Below the pieces are notes generated by a model. That model was given only the letters and a program-made list of their open reading frames with translations, was not told the DNA's origin and did no database searches. A stretch of DNA of 64,000 nucleotides from Flavobacteriales bacterium (lineage in GTDB: Bacteria > Bacteroidota > Bacteroidia > Flavobacteriales_E > Vicingaceae), in NCBI GenBank assembly GCA_029262875.1, contig JAJCYO010000147.1, positions 1 through 64,000 on the forward strand. The letters run 5' to 3'. This document shows, piece after piece, positions 10,232 to 20,055 of this stretch; position 1 is the stretch's first letter; every line of letters begins with the position of its first letter. The position numbers and the translations under genes were made by a program.

Positions 10232-10573
10232 TTAATGTGGGCGAGGACCGTATAGTTTGTCGTGGGATTTTTTCCTCTCGATTAATATTTTGTTGGTCAT
10301 TGTTGGGTTAGCAATTAACCAAGCATTAATTTCTTTTTTATATTCATCTTGTTTGATGACATTAGTCTTCTTAGGGAAAGAAGGGGAGTTAATAAATTGT
10401 TTTGCAAAAGCATTAAATTTGGTTGGGGCTTCTATTGCATCCAAACAAATAAGGGTCGCCTCAAAACGGTTTTGTTCTGGAGTGGCAGAAGTTGGATTTT
10501 GATCAGCAGATTGAGCATAAATACCATTTCCAAGTAAAGTCAAAAATGCCAATAGAAATATTGATTTTTTCAT
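10232..10573 (-). CDS. Small secreted hypothetical protein
   Basis: MKKSIFLLAFLTLLGNGIYAQ signal peptide; start moved to the ATG at 10573 (track ORF uses an upstream GTG). Confidence 0.65.
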   Translation of the reverse strand: MKKSIFLLAFLTLLGNGIYAQSADQNPTSATPEQNRFEATLICLDAIEAPTKFNAFAKQFINSPSFPKKTNVIKQDEYKKEINAWLIANPTMTNKILIERKKSHDKLYGPRPH

Positions 10574-10786
10574 CGTAAAAAGTTTAATAAAGTTCGCGTA
10601 CACGCGAAAGACGCAAAAAAATACTGAAAGGTTGCTTAAGGGGTAATACTTAGAGGAGCTAATTTATAAAAACTTAACAAAAAATGCAAGATTTAACAAT
10701 AGATAGTTTTGTTTGAACCAATAAAAGTAGGGCTGAGAGAAATAAAATTATCTTTAGACTTGTTCTAAGGAATAATTATTTCACAA

Positions 10787-10822
10787 TAAAAAAAGCCTCT
10801 CAATTTTTTGAGAGGCTTTTTA
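10787..10822. terminator. Intrinsic terminator for the ALDH gene (ends at 10838, minus strand side ambiguous)
   Basis: aaaaaaGCCTCTCaattttttGAGAGGCttttt hairpin flanked by A and T runs. Confidence 0.8.
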
Positions 10823-10837
10823 AGAAATTAATTTCTT

Positions 10838-12397
10838 CTATAAATCGAATTTTATTCCTTGCGCTAATGGAAGCTCATCAGAATAATTTACAGTATTTGT
10901 TTGTCGTCTCATGTAAACTTTCCATGCATCAGAACCTGACTCTCTTCCTCCACCAGTTTCTTTTTCTCCTCCAAAAGCACCACCAATTTCAGCACCAGAA
11001 GTTCCGATGTTTACGTTAGCAATACCGCAATCAGAGCCAGCATATGATAAGAATTTTTCTGCTTCTTTAATGTTGTTGGTCATAATTGCTGAAGACAAAC
11101 CTTGTGCAACACCATTTTGTAAATCAATAGCATTTTCTACTTCTCCAGTATATTTTATAAGGTATAATATTGGAGCAAATGTTTCTGATTGAACAATTTC
11201 AAAATCATTTTTAGCTTCAATAATAGCTGGTTTTACGTAGCAGCCACTCTCGTACCCCTCACCTTCTAAAACACCACCATCAACCAATACATTTCCTCCT
11301 TCAGATTTAGCTTTTTCTATGGCAGCTAAATACGTGTTTACCGCATTTTTATCGATAAGCGGGCCAACATGATTGTTTTCATCTAATGGATTACCAATAG
11401 TAATTTGGCCATAAGCACCAACAATTGCATCTCTTACTTTATCATAAACAGATTCATGAATAATCAACCTTCTTGTAGAAGTACATCTCTGTCCACAAGT
11501 ACCAACGGCACCAAAAACAGCACCAGGAACAACAACTTTTAGATCTGCAGTTGGAGTAATAATAATAGCGTTGTTTCCTCCTAACTCTAATAAAGATTTT
11601 CCAAATCGTTCAGCAACGGTTGCTCCTACGATTCTTCCCATTCGGGTAGATCCTGTTGCAGAAACTAAAGGAATTCTTTCGTCTGTTGTTAGCATCTCAC
11701 CAACTTTATAGTCTCCATTAATGATACAAGAAATTCCTTCTGGTAAATTATTTTCTTTTAAAATAGCGGCAATTATGTTTTGGCAAGCAACGGAACATAA
11801 AGGAGCCTTTTCAGAACCTTTCCAAACACACACATCTCCACAAATCCATGCTAAAGCCGTATTCCAAGCCCAAACAGCAACAGGAAAATTAAAAGCTGAA
11901 ATGATTCCAACAACACCAATTGAATGCCATTGTTCTCTCATAACATGCCCAGGTCTTTCCGATGGAATGGTTTGACCGTTTAATTGTCTTGATAATCCGA
12001 CAGCAAAATCACAGATGTCAATCATTTCCTGTACTTCTCCATATCCCTCTTGCAATGATTTCCCCATTTCGTAAGAAACCAATTTTCCTAAAGGTTCTTT
12101 CAATTCTCTTAATTTATTTCCAAATTGACGAACAATTTCTCCTCTTTGAGGAGCAGGCATATTTCTAAATTCTTTAAATGCAGAAGTTGCTGTATTCATC
12201 ACCTTTTCATAATCTTCTTTAGTGGTAGTAGTTACTTTTCCAATTAAAGAACCATCTGTTGGGGAGTAAGAAGAAATGGCATCTCCATTTCCAAAATTAT
12301 TACTTCCAGTTGAAGTTCCTTCATTAATTTCTTTTAATCCAAGAGCAATTAATGCTTCTTGCATTCCATATTTATCTGCTGTTAAAGTTTCGGACAT
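10838..12397 (-). CDS. Aldehyde dehydrogenase, ALDH7-like (alpha-aminoadipic semialdehyde / piperideine-6-carboxylate dehydrogenase type)
   Basis: LLELGGNNAIIITPTADL, GQRCTSTRRLIIHESVYD, SAFNFPVAVWAWNTALAW, GGEKETGGGRESGSDAWKVYMRR: antiquitin-like ALDH. Confidence 0.87.
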   Translation of the reverse strand: MSETLTADKYGMQEALIALGLKEINEGTSTGSNNFGNGDAISSYSPTDGSLIGKVTTTTKEDYEKVMNTATSAFKEFRNMPAPQRGEIVRQFGNKLRELKEPLGKLVSYEMGKSLQEGYGEVQEMIDICDFAVGLSRQLNGQTIPSERPGHVMREQWHSIGVVGIISAFNFPVAVWAWNTALAWICGDVCVWKGSEKAPLCSVACQNIIAAILKENNLPEGISCIINGDYKVGEMLTTDERIPLVSATGSTRMGRIVGATVAERFGKSLLELGGNNAIIITPTADLKVVVPGAVFGAVGTCGQRCTSTRRLIIHESVYDKVRDAIVGAYGQITIGNPLDENNHVGPLIDKNAVNTYLAAIEKAKSEGGNVLVDGGVLEGEGYESGCYVKPAIIEAKNDFEIVQSETFAPILYLIKYTGEVENAIDLQNGVAQGLSSAIMTNNIKEAEKFLSYAGSDCGIANVNIGTSGAEIGGAFGGEKETGGGRESGSDAWKVYMRRQTNTVNYSDELPLAQGIKFDL

Positions 12398-12429
12398 TGT
12401 TAAATAATTTTTGTTTGTTTGAAAATCGG

Positions 12430-12463
12430 TTGCAAATTTAAGTAAATATTATGAGTAAATTTG
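12430..12463 (+). promoter_or_regulatory. Candidate Bacteroidetes promoter (TTG-N23-TAAATTTG) for the DUF2480 gene
   Basis: TTG at 12430-12432 and TAAATTTG at 12456-12463, matching the -33/-7 consensus (TTG, TAnnTTTG). Confidence 0.55.
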
Positions 12464-12473
12464 TTTCGGTATA

Positions 12474-12983
12474 ATGGAAAAAGAAATAACAAATAGAGTA
12501 GAGAACAGCAATTTAGTTCAAGTTAACTTGGATGACTATTATCCAAAAGGAGAACGTCTTATTTTTGACATGAAAGATTGTTTGAAAGAAGAGCTTATAT
12601 TGGTAGAAAAGGAATTCAGAACCTTTGTTGCAGCAAACGATTGGTCAATTTATCAAGATAAATACGTTGGAATTATATGTTCCGTTGATGCTATTGTCCC
12701 TTTATGGGCGTTTATGTTGATCGCTTCGAAGCTAAAACCTTTTACTAAGAAAGTAGTTTTTGGAGACAAGCCCGAATTGGAAAAAGCAATTTTTAATGAA
12801 GTGTTTTCAACGTTGGATTTTGATCAGTTTCGAGATAAAAATGTGATTGTAAAAGGGTGTGGAATTCACCCAATTCCTGAACCAGTTTATGTAGACTTTT
12901 CTATTCAGTTGCAATCTTATGCTAAAAACATCATGTTTGGTGAGGCTTGTTCTGCGGTTCCTTTGTATAAAAAGCCAAAATGA
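12474..12983 (+). CDS. DUF2480 family protein
   Basis: Conserved 169-aa cytosolic Bacteroidetes protein: LVQVNLDDYYPKGERLIFDMKDCL...GCGIHPIPEPVYVDFSIQL...GEACSAVPLYKKPK. Confidence 0.75.
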   Translation: MEKEITNRVENSNLVQVNLDDYYPKGERLIFDMKDCLKEELILVEKEFRTFVAANDWSIYQDKYVGIICSVDAIVPLWAFMLIASKLKPFTKKVVFGDKPELEKAIFNEVFSTLDFDQFRDKNVIVKGCGIHPIPEPVYVDFSIQLQSYAKNIMFGEACSAVPLYKKPK

Positions 12984-13116
12984 AAATACAGAGAACTGAA
13001 ATAAATATTTCCTAAAGATCAATAATAGCTGCTTATTTTTTGTAATGATAGAGTTAGAACTGAAACAATATTTTCTGTTTTGAAAAATAAAGGCAACCTT
13101 TTAGTCAAAAAACAAG

Positions 13117-13137
13117 TATTATGGTTCTACCATAATA
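13117..13137. promoter_or_regulatory. Perfect 8-bp inverted repeat TATTATGG-ttcta-CCATAATA directly before the start of the giant PKD gene
   Basis: Direct reading; the arm ends 1 nt before the annotated GTG start at 13139. Confidence 0.6.
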
Positions 13138-13138
13138 A

Positions 13139-16100
13139 GTGAAAAAGAACTTAAAACATATTGATTTAATAAAAAAACAGGCAATGTTTTTTGCACTGTT
13201 TTTAATGGTCTTTGCTGGTCATCAAACTTTTGCTTCTTGCCCATCTATCATTACCACATTTACACCATCCGTTATAAATATTTGTGGACCAGGAGCAACA
13301 AACATTAGCTTTGTGAATGGTAGCACTGGGGCGAATGCATCAACAGCCACTTATGATTGGTATGTAAATGGAGTTCCATTTGACAATACAACTGGGTTAG
13401 TCGCTCCCAATAATGATAATATCTCGGCAATAGGAACTTATACCTATTTGCTTGTTGCAAATGACAGTAGTGGAACCTGTACAGATTCTTTTGCAGTGAA
13501 TGTGGTAATTCATCCCGTTCCAAATCCATCGTTTACATTCAACCCAAACAATCAATGTGCTGGAACAACTATTTCCTTTAACAATAATTCGACTGGAGGG
13601 AACGGGTTTACATCATACAATTGGAATTTTGGAGATGGAAATAATAGTTCTCTTGTTAACCCTTCTCATGTTTATGCTGCTGGAGGGACTTATAATGTAA
13701 CGTTAACTATGACTAACGCTGCAGGGTGTTCAAATACTTTTAACTTGCCAGTCACGGCACTTGACATTCCTGTGATAGGTATTTCTGGAGATGATGGAGA
13801 TGGTGATTTGTTTAACTGTTTATTACCTGTAGATACTGCTACTTCGGAAGTAGTCACTTTTTTTAATACGACAACCGGAGCGGTTTCTTATTCATGGGAT
13901 TATGGGGACGGTTCTCCAATTTTCACGACAGGCTCTAATGCTCCTCATACTCACACCTATAATTCTTATGGGACATTTACAGTAACATTTACAGCTCTTC
14001 ATGCTAATGGTTGTTCTGTAACTCAAACATTAACGGTAGTATTTGAAAAATTTGTTTCGGCATCTTTTAGTGTGCCAATTTTGGAAACATCAGGATGTTT
14101 ACCCCATACAGTAAATGCGGTGAATGGATCGGTGAATGCAAATACTTACGTTTGGGATTTTGGTGATGGCACCCCTCCAGTTACGACAACCTCATTTATT
14201 CCTCCAGCTCATACTTATAATACAGGAGGAAACTTTACAATTACTGTTACGGCATCAAATAGTTGTAACACTTCGATTGCAACTGTAGGGCCAATTATAA
14301 TTTCGGGGCCGCCAATTGCCAACTTCAACCATACTTTAGGAGATACATTAAATACAATTAGAGGATGCGCACCACAAATCACTAACTTTAATAATTCTAC
14401 AACTGGGGCCGTTCCAGCAAATAATTACACATGGATAATGGGAAATGGGAATACTTACACCAATACCATTAACCCTCCTTCTCAAACCTATAACCAAGGA
14501 CAATATACCGTAATGTTAATTGCGAATAACGCCTGCGGAAGCGATACGGTAACCAGTACTATTAATATTGACACTATTCCTACGGCATTTATGTTTGTAA
14601 ATCCATTGGAAGGATGTACTCCATTATCTGTTAATGGATTTGATTCTGCTTTTGGTGGTAACTTAACTACTCAATGGTTTGCGGATGGAGTTTTTCAAAC
14701 AAATAACGATACAATGCCAACTCAAATTTTTACGACCCCCCCTGGCAATACACTTACAACACATACTGTTCGATTGAGGGTTTCAAATCAATGCGGGGTT
14801 TTTGACTCCACTGTTAATGTAATTGTTCACCCTGCGGTCCAATCTATTTTTGCACCTGTTGCCAGTACAATTTGTGAAGGGAGTTCAGTTACTTTTTCTC
14901 AAACTTCACTGGGAGATAGTTTGACTTTTGCTTGGGATTTTGGAAATGGAAATACAGCGACTACACCTGGCCCACACACTATCGTTTATACTACTCCAGG
15001 AACTTATACTACACAATTAATTACTACAGGTTATTGTGGATCAGATACGTTGACGGGAACAGTGGTTGTGACCCCTTTTCCTATAGCAGATATTTTGCCA
15101 GATGTATTAAATGGTTGTGAAGATTTGACAGTTAATTTTACGAATAATTCATCACCTGGTGCGACTTCTTACAATTGGACATTTGGAGGAGGAGCAACTC
15201 CAGCGACTTCCACAGTATTTAACCCTGGAGCGGTTGTTTTTCCAAATCCAGGGCTAAACAATATGGTAACATTAACCGTTGATAGTTTAGGTTGTGTTAG
15301 TAATGATACTGCCTACATCGATGTTTACCCTTTGCCTGTTCCTTCTTTTACAGTTGCTCCGGCAAGTGGATGTTCACCTTTAACCGTTACATTCAATAAT
15401 ACAAGTCCAGTTACTCCGGGAGATATTTATACCTGGGATTTTGGTAATGGAAATACCAGTAACAACCAAAACCCAGGAAGCCAAGTTTATACCACTACCG
15501 GTTTAGATAGTACTTATACCATTCAATTAATTGTTCAAACGGCTAATGGTTGTTTGGATAGCATTACACAAACAGTAACAGCTAATTTGAGTCCGATAGC
15601 CAGTATTACACCCGATGTATTAAATGGCTGTGAAGATTTAACAGTTAACTTTACCAATAATTCAACTGTTGGGGCAACCTCTTATAATTGGACATTTGGA
15701 GGAGGAGCAATTCCAGCAACTTCTACTGCATTTAATCCTGGACCAATTGTATTTCCAAATCCTGGAAGCAACATGGTTATTTTAACTGTAGATAATTTTG
15801 GATGTATAACAAGTGATACGGTTTTTATTGATGTATATATCATGCCTTTACCTTCTTTTACTGCTACACCGAACCCTGGATGTTCTCCTTTGGATGTAGC
15901 TATTGTTAATACAAGTCCTGTAAATGTAGGAGACATTTATACTTGGGATTTAGATAATGGAAATACCAGTAACGCTCAAAACCCACCGAATCAAACTTAC
16001 ACAACAACAACAATTGATAGCATTTATAACATTCAATTAGTTATTCAAACAGTAGATGGGTGTATCGATAGCGTTGCTCAAACTGTTACAGTTCATCCTA

Positions 16101-19100
16101 ATCCGGTTGCGGGAATTTTACCTTCTACTGATACAGCCTGTGTGAATGAAAACATCATTTTTTCTAATAATTCTGTTGGAGCAACTACCTATGCTTGGGG
16201 TTTTGGTGATGGAGGAACAAGTACTGCAATTAATCCTACTTATGCATATACAGCAGCAGGAACCTATATTGTTCAATTAATTAGTACGTCACCTTTTTTA
16301 TGTTCTGATACCATTACAACGACAATTGTTGTTGACCCATTGCCAACATCTAACTTTGGGTTTACAATTGAGTGTGTAGGAAATCCAACCCTATTTACAG
16401 ATTCTTCCTTTAATGCCATTTCTTGGAGTTGGAGTTTTGGTGATGGGAATGCTTCAATACTTCAAAATCCAACGAATTCGTATATAGTCGCTGGGACGTA
16501 TAATGTGAATTTGACAACAACAAACGCGGCAGGATGTACACATACTATAATAATTCCTGTTGTGGTGAACGATGTAGCAGTAGCAGCATTTTCAAATACA
16601 CAAACATGTTTTGGGGCAGCTACTAATTTTACAGATTTATCATCTGGGACGCCAATCTCATGGGCTTGGGATTTTGGAGATGGAAACACTGCTATAACAC
16701 AAAATCCTACTAATCTTTATGGTGCTCCAGGAGTTTATAATGTGGAGTTAATTGTTGCTGCAGGAAGTGGTTGTTTCGATACCATTGTTCAGCCAATAAC
16801 AATTGATTCTGTTCCAACAGCTAACTTTACGTTTACCGATGTTTGTTCTAATGATACTACATTTTTTGTAAGTACCTCTACAGGAACTCCTGATACTTAT
16901 TCATGGAATTTTGGCGATGGAAATACAGACTTAACAAACAATCCAACTCCCAATAATATTTATTTAGTGGACGGAACATACAATGTTGAATTAATAGTTG
17001 GTTATGCTGCAACAGGGTGTACAGATACAATAACACAAACGGTTATCTCATTTCCACATACAACTCCAAATTTTAGTAATAATACAGCTTGTTTAAATGA
17101 TACTACTTTCTTTACTGATTTAACGGGGAATGCTCCAACAATATGGGCTTGGGATTTTGGAGATGGTAACACTTCTATCCAACAGAATACAACACATACT
17201 TACTTATTGGATGGAACATATAATGTTACACTAACCACTACAAATGTATTTGGTTGTGTTGATAGTATTACTCAGGTAATAACAGTTGACCCTCTTCCAA
17301 CAGCTAATTTTAGTTTTGATACGGTTTGTCTAAATACGACAACTACTTTTATTGACAACTCATTAAATGCAGTTTCCTGGACATGGGATTTTGGAGATGG
17401 AAATACTTCTGCCAGCCAGAACCCAACACATCTATATGGTTTAGATGGAACGTACAATGTTCAGCTTGTTGTAACAAATGTATTTGGTTGTACAGATACC
17501 ATTGTCAATTCGATAATTGTAAACCCAAACCCTGTTGCTGCATTTACTGTTGATACGATGTGTTTTGGTGTTCCAACTACTTTTACTGATGTTTCTACTG
17601 GAACTCCAGTAACCTGGGCATGGGATTTTGGAGACGGAAATACTGATAACGTTCAGTTTACGACTAATACTTATGGACAGGATTCAACATATACGGCTCA
17701 ATTAATTGTATCAAATGTATTTGGATGTGCCGATACCATTTCAAATACAGTGATTGTTTTACCGCAGCCAACAGCTGGTTTTGATGTGACATTATCTTGT
17801 GCTAAACAACAATCTGTTTTTGTGGATACCAGTCAGGGAACACCAAATACTTGGGCATGGGATTTTGGAGATGGGAATACTTCTAACTTGCAAAACCCAA
17901 CAAATATTTATTTACTTGGAGGAAATTATAATGTTCAATTAATTATTGGAAATGGAGCAGGATGTTCAGATACGATTGTAACTCCAATAGTGGTAAGTAC
18001 TGTTCCTACTCCAGGATTTTTTGCTGACACAGTATGTTTTGGAAATGTGACCACATTTACAGAAACAGTTGTTGATGCTGTAGGAATTGCGACTTACGAT
18101 TGGGATTTTGGAGATGGAAATACTTCAAATGCCCCTAATCCAACTTACATTTATCAAGCTCCAGGAACCTATAATGTTACCCTAATTGCAACTAACGTAA
18201 ATGGCTGTGATAGCTTTATCACAATACCTGTTGTAGTGAACGCAATACCTATTGCTAATTATACAGTGGATACCGTTTGTTTAGGTTCAACAACAACATT
18301 TACCGATGCTTCGACTGGAGCTCCTAATGGTTGGACATGGGATTTTGGCGATGGAGGTAACAGCAATATTGGACCAATTACAACGCATACTTATTTAACA
18401 CCAGGGTCATTTTTAACTTCTTTAATTGTTTCTGGTGGATCAGCCAATTGTACAGATCAAACTTTTCAAGTTGTAGTTGTAGTAGATGACGTTATTGCAG
18501 GAATTTCTGTGAATACGCCAATTTGTGATGGAGACCCTGTTAATTTCATTGATAATTCTGTTATTAATGTTGGTTCAATAACGAATTGGACGTGGAATTT
18601 TGGCGATGGAAATACTTCAGCATTACAAAACCCAACACACACTTATGCTAACCCAGGAACCTATACAGTGAATTTAACAGTTACCTCTAATGGTGGATGT
18701 ACAAGTTCAGATTCTGTTTCCATCACTGTAAATACAAACCCAGGAGCAGTGTTTGTTCCTGTTGATGGGTGTTTAAATGTACCTACAGTATTTACGGACT
18801 TGTCTACTGGAAATCCTACTAATTGGGCATGGGATTTTGGAGATGGGAATACATCAATACAGCAGAATCCGGTTCATACTTATGGAAATTCGGGCCAATA
18901 CAATGTGACATTAACGGTGACATCAGATTCGGGTTGTACCAGTACACTTATAGAAATTATACGGATATATGATTTACCAACTGCTGCCTTCACGAGTAAT
19001 GTGGTTTGTGTAAATGATACGATGAATTTTACTGATTTATCTACAATTCCTAACGGAACCATTACAGGATGGGATTGGGATTTTGGCGATGGAAATGCTT

Positions 19101-20002
19101 CTACTCAACAAAACCCAGGAAATGTTTACACCATTAATTCACAAACATTTAATGTGCAGTTAATTGTCACGTCAAATGCTGGATGTGTGGATACTGTTGT
19201 TCAACAAGTGAGCGTGAATCCTGTACCAAGCTTTGATTTTTGGCCAGTCTTAGCAAGTGGTTGTGAAGGAGATGTGATACAGTTTATGGATACCTCTGTG
19301 TTGAACAATGCATTTATCACAAACTATCAATGGGATTTTGGAGATGGTTATAATTCTTTCTTACCAAGCCCTTCTCATGTTTACCCTAATGCTGGAAATT
19401 ATACAGTAAGTTTAACACTAACAACCTCTGATAATTGTACGAGCTCAGATACCTTGGCTTTTCCAGTTATGATTTATCCTAACCCAGTTGCAGCATTTAC
19501 ACCATCACCGAATGAGGTTTCTATTTATACACCAACAGTTAATTTTATAGACCAATCAACAGGAGCAACTGGGTACGATTGGAACTTTGGAGATGGAAGT
19601 GGAACAAGTACAATGAGTAACCCAGCTTATGCTTATCAGGATACTGGATACTATACGGTTACTCAGATTGTGATTAGCAATTTTGGATGCATGGATACCA
19701 CTCAGAGAGAAGTTAAGGTCAATGGAGAATATGTTTTATTTATTCCAAATGCATTTACTCCAGATGGAGATTCCAAAAACAATACATTCTTTCCTAAAGG
19801 AATGGGGATTGCTGATTTCAAGATGTTAATTTTTGATCGTTGGGGAGAAAAGTTATTTGAATCAAACAGCTTAGGTGTGGGTTGGGATGGAACGTATAAA
19901 GGTAAACCTGTAGAGCTGGGAGTTTACGTATATCGCATTTTTACCACTGATGTGTTGGAAGAAGAGCATAAGTATATAGGGAGAGTAACCGTGATTAGGT
20001 AA
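13139..20002 (+). CDS. Giant PKD-repeat secreted protein (2287 aa) with CHU_C T9SS type-B C-terminal domain
   Basis: About 24 WxWDFGDGN-type PKD motifs; C-terminus VLFIPNAFTPDGDSKNNTFFPKGMGIADFKMLIFDRWGEKLFES...GVYVYRIF. GTG start at 13139; alternative ATG at 13184. Confidence 0.92.
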   Translation: MKKNLKHIDLIKKQAMFFALFLMVFAGHQTFASCPSIITTFTPSVINICGPGATNISFVNGSTGANASTATYDWYVNGVPFDNTTGLVAPNNDNISAIGTYTYLLVANDSSGTCTDSFAVNVVIHPVPNPSFTFNPNNQCAGTTISFNNNSTGGNGFTSYNWNFGDGNNSSLVNPSHVYAAGGTYNVTLTMTNAAGCSNTFNLPVTALDIPVIGISGDDGDGDLFNCLLPVDTATSEVVTFFNTTTGAVSYSWDYGDGSPIFTTGSNAPHTHTYNSYGTFTVTFTALHANGCSVTQTLTVVFEKFVSASFSVPILETSGCLPHTVNAVNGSVNANTYVWDFGDGTPPVTTTSFIPPAHTYNTGGNFTITVTASNSCNTSIATVGPIIISGPPIANFNHTLGDTLNTIRGCAPQITNFNNSTTGAVPANNYTWIMGNGNTYTNTINPPSQTYNQGQYTVMLIANNACGSDTVTSTINIDTIPTAFMFVNPLEGCTPLSVNGFDSAFGGNLTTQWFADGVFQTNNDTMPTQIFTTPPGNTLTTHTVRLRVSNQCGVFDSTVNVIVHPAVQSIFAPVASTICEGSSVTFSQTSLGDSLTFAWDFGNGNTATTPGPHTIVYTTPGTYTTQLITTGYCGSDTLTGTVVVTPFPIADILPDVLNGCEDLTVNFTNNSSPGATSYNWTFGGGATPATSTVFNPGAVVFPNPGLNNMVTLTVDSLGCVSNDTAYIDVYPLPVPSFTVAPASGCSPLTVTFNNTSPVTPGDIYTWDFGNGNTSNNQNPGSQVYTTTGLDSTYTIQLIVQTANGCLDSITQTVTANLSPIASITPDVLNGCEDLTVNFTNNSTVGATSYNWTFGGGAIPATSTAFNPGPIVFPNPGSNMVILTVDNFGCITSDTVFIDVYIMPLPSFTATPNPGCSPLDVAIVNTSPVNVGDIYTWDLDNGNTSNAQNPPNQTYTTTTIDSIYNIQLVIQTVDGCIDSVAQTVTVHPNPVAGILPSTDTACVNENIIFSNNSVGATTYAWGFGDGGTSTAINPTYAYTAAGTYIVQLISTSPFLCSDTITTTIVVDPLPTSNFGFTIECVGNPTLFTDSSFNAISWSWSFGDGNASILQNPTNSYIVAGTYNVNLTTTNAAGCTHTIIIPVVVNDVAVAAFSNTQTCFGAATNFTDLSSGTPISWAWDFGDGNTAITQNPTNLYGAPGVYNVELIVAAGSGCFDTIVQPITIDSVPTANFTFTDVCSNDTTFFVSTSTGTPDTYSWNFGDGNTDLTNNPTPNNIYLVDGTYNVELIVGYAATGCTDTITQTVISFPHTTPNFSNNTACLNDTTFFTDLTGNAPTIWAWDFGDGNTSIQQNTTHTYLLDGTYNVTLTTTNVFGCVDSITQVITVDPLPTANFSFDTVCLNTTTTFIDNSLNAVSWTWDFGDGNTSASQNPTHLYGLDGTYNVQLVVTNVFGCTDTIVNSIIVNPNPVAAFTVDTMCFGVPTTFTDVSTGTPVTWAWDFGDGNTDNVQFTTNTYGQDSTYTAQLIVSNVFGCADTISNTVIVLPQPTAGFDVTLSCAKQQSVFVDTSQGTPNTWAWDFGDGNTSNLQNPTNIYLLGGNYNVQLIIGNGAGCSDTIVTPIVVSTVPTPGFFADTVCFGNVTTFTETVVDAVGIATYDWDFGDGNTSNAPNPTYIYQAPGTYNVTLIATNVNGCDSFITIPVVVNAIPIANYTVDTVCLGSTTTFTDASTGAPNGWTWDFGDGGNSNIGPITTHTYLTPGSFLTSLIVSGGSANCTDQTFQVVVVVDDVIAGISVNTPICDGDPVNFIDNSVINVGSITNWTWNFGDGNTSALQNPTHTYANPGTYTVNLTVTSNGGCTSSDSVSITVNTNPGAVFVPVDGCLNVPTVFTDLSTGNPTNWAWDFGDGNTSIQQNPVHTYGNSGQYNVTLTVTSDSGCTSTLIEIIRIYDLPTAAFTSNVVCVNDTMNFTDLSTIPNGTITGWDWDFGDGNASTQQNPGNVYTINSQTFNVQLIVTSNAGCVDTVVQQVSVNPVPSFDFWPVLASGCEGDVIQFMDTSVLNNAFITNYQWDFGDGYNSFLPSPSHVYPNAGNYTVSLTLTTSDNCTSSDTLAFPVMIYPNPVAAFTPSPNEVSIYTPTVNFIDQSTGATGYDWNFGDGSGTSTMSNPAYAYQDTGYYTVTQIVISNFGCMDTTQREVKVNGEYVLFIPNAFTPDGDSKNNTFFPKGMGIADFKMLIFDRWGEKLFESNSLGVGWDGTYKGKPVELGVYVYRIFTTDVLEEEHKYIGRVTVIR

Positions 20003-20055
20003 GTGATTAACTATTTATCAATTTAATTCTATTTTAGAAAAAAAATTAATTAGCT

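Noticed and set aside
10838-12397. Assigning this ALDH as the 2-aminomuconate semialdehyde dehydrogenase of the kynurenine branch
   Set aside because: Motifs look like ALDH7/antiquitin, and the gene is about 30 kb from the 3-HAO/ACMSD pair.
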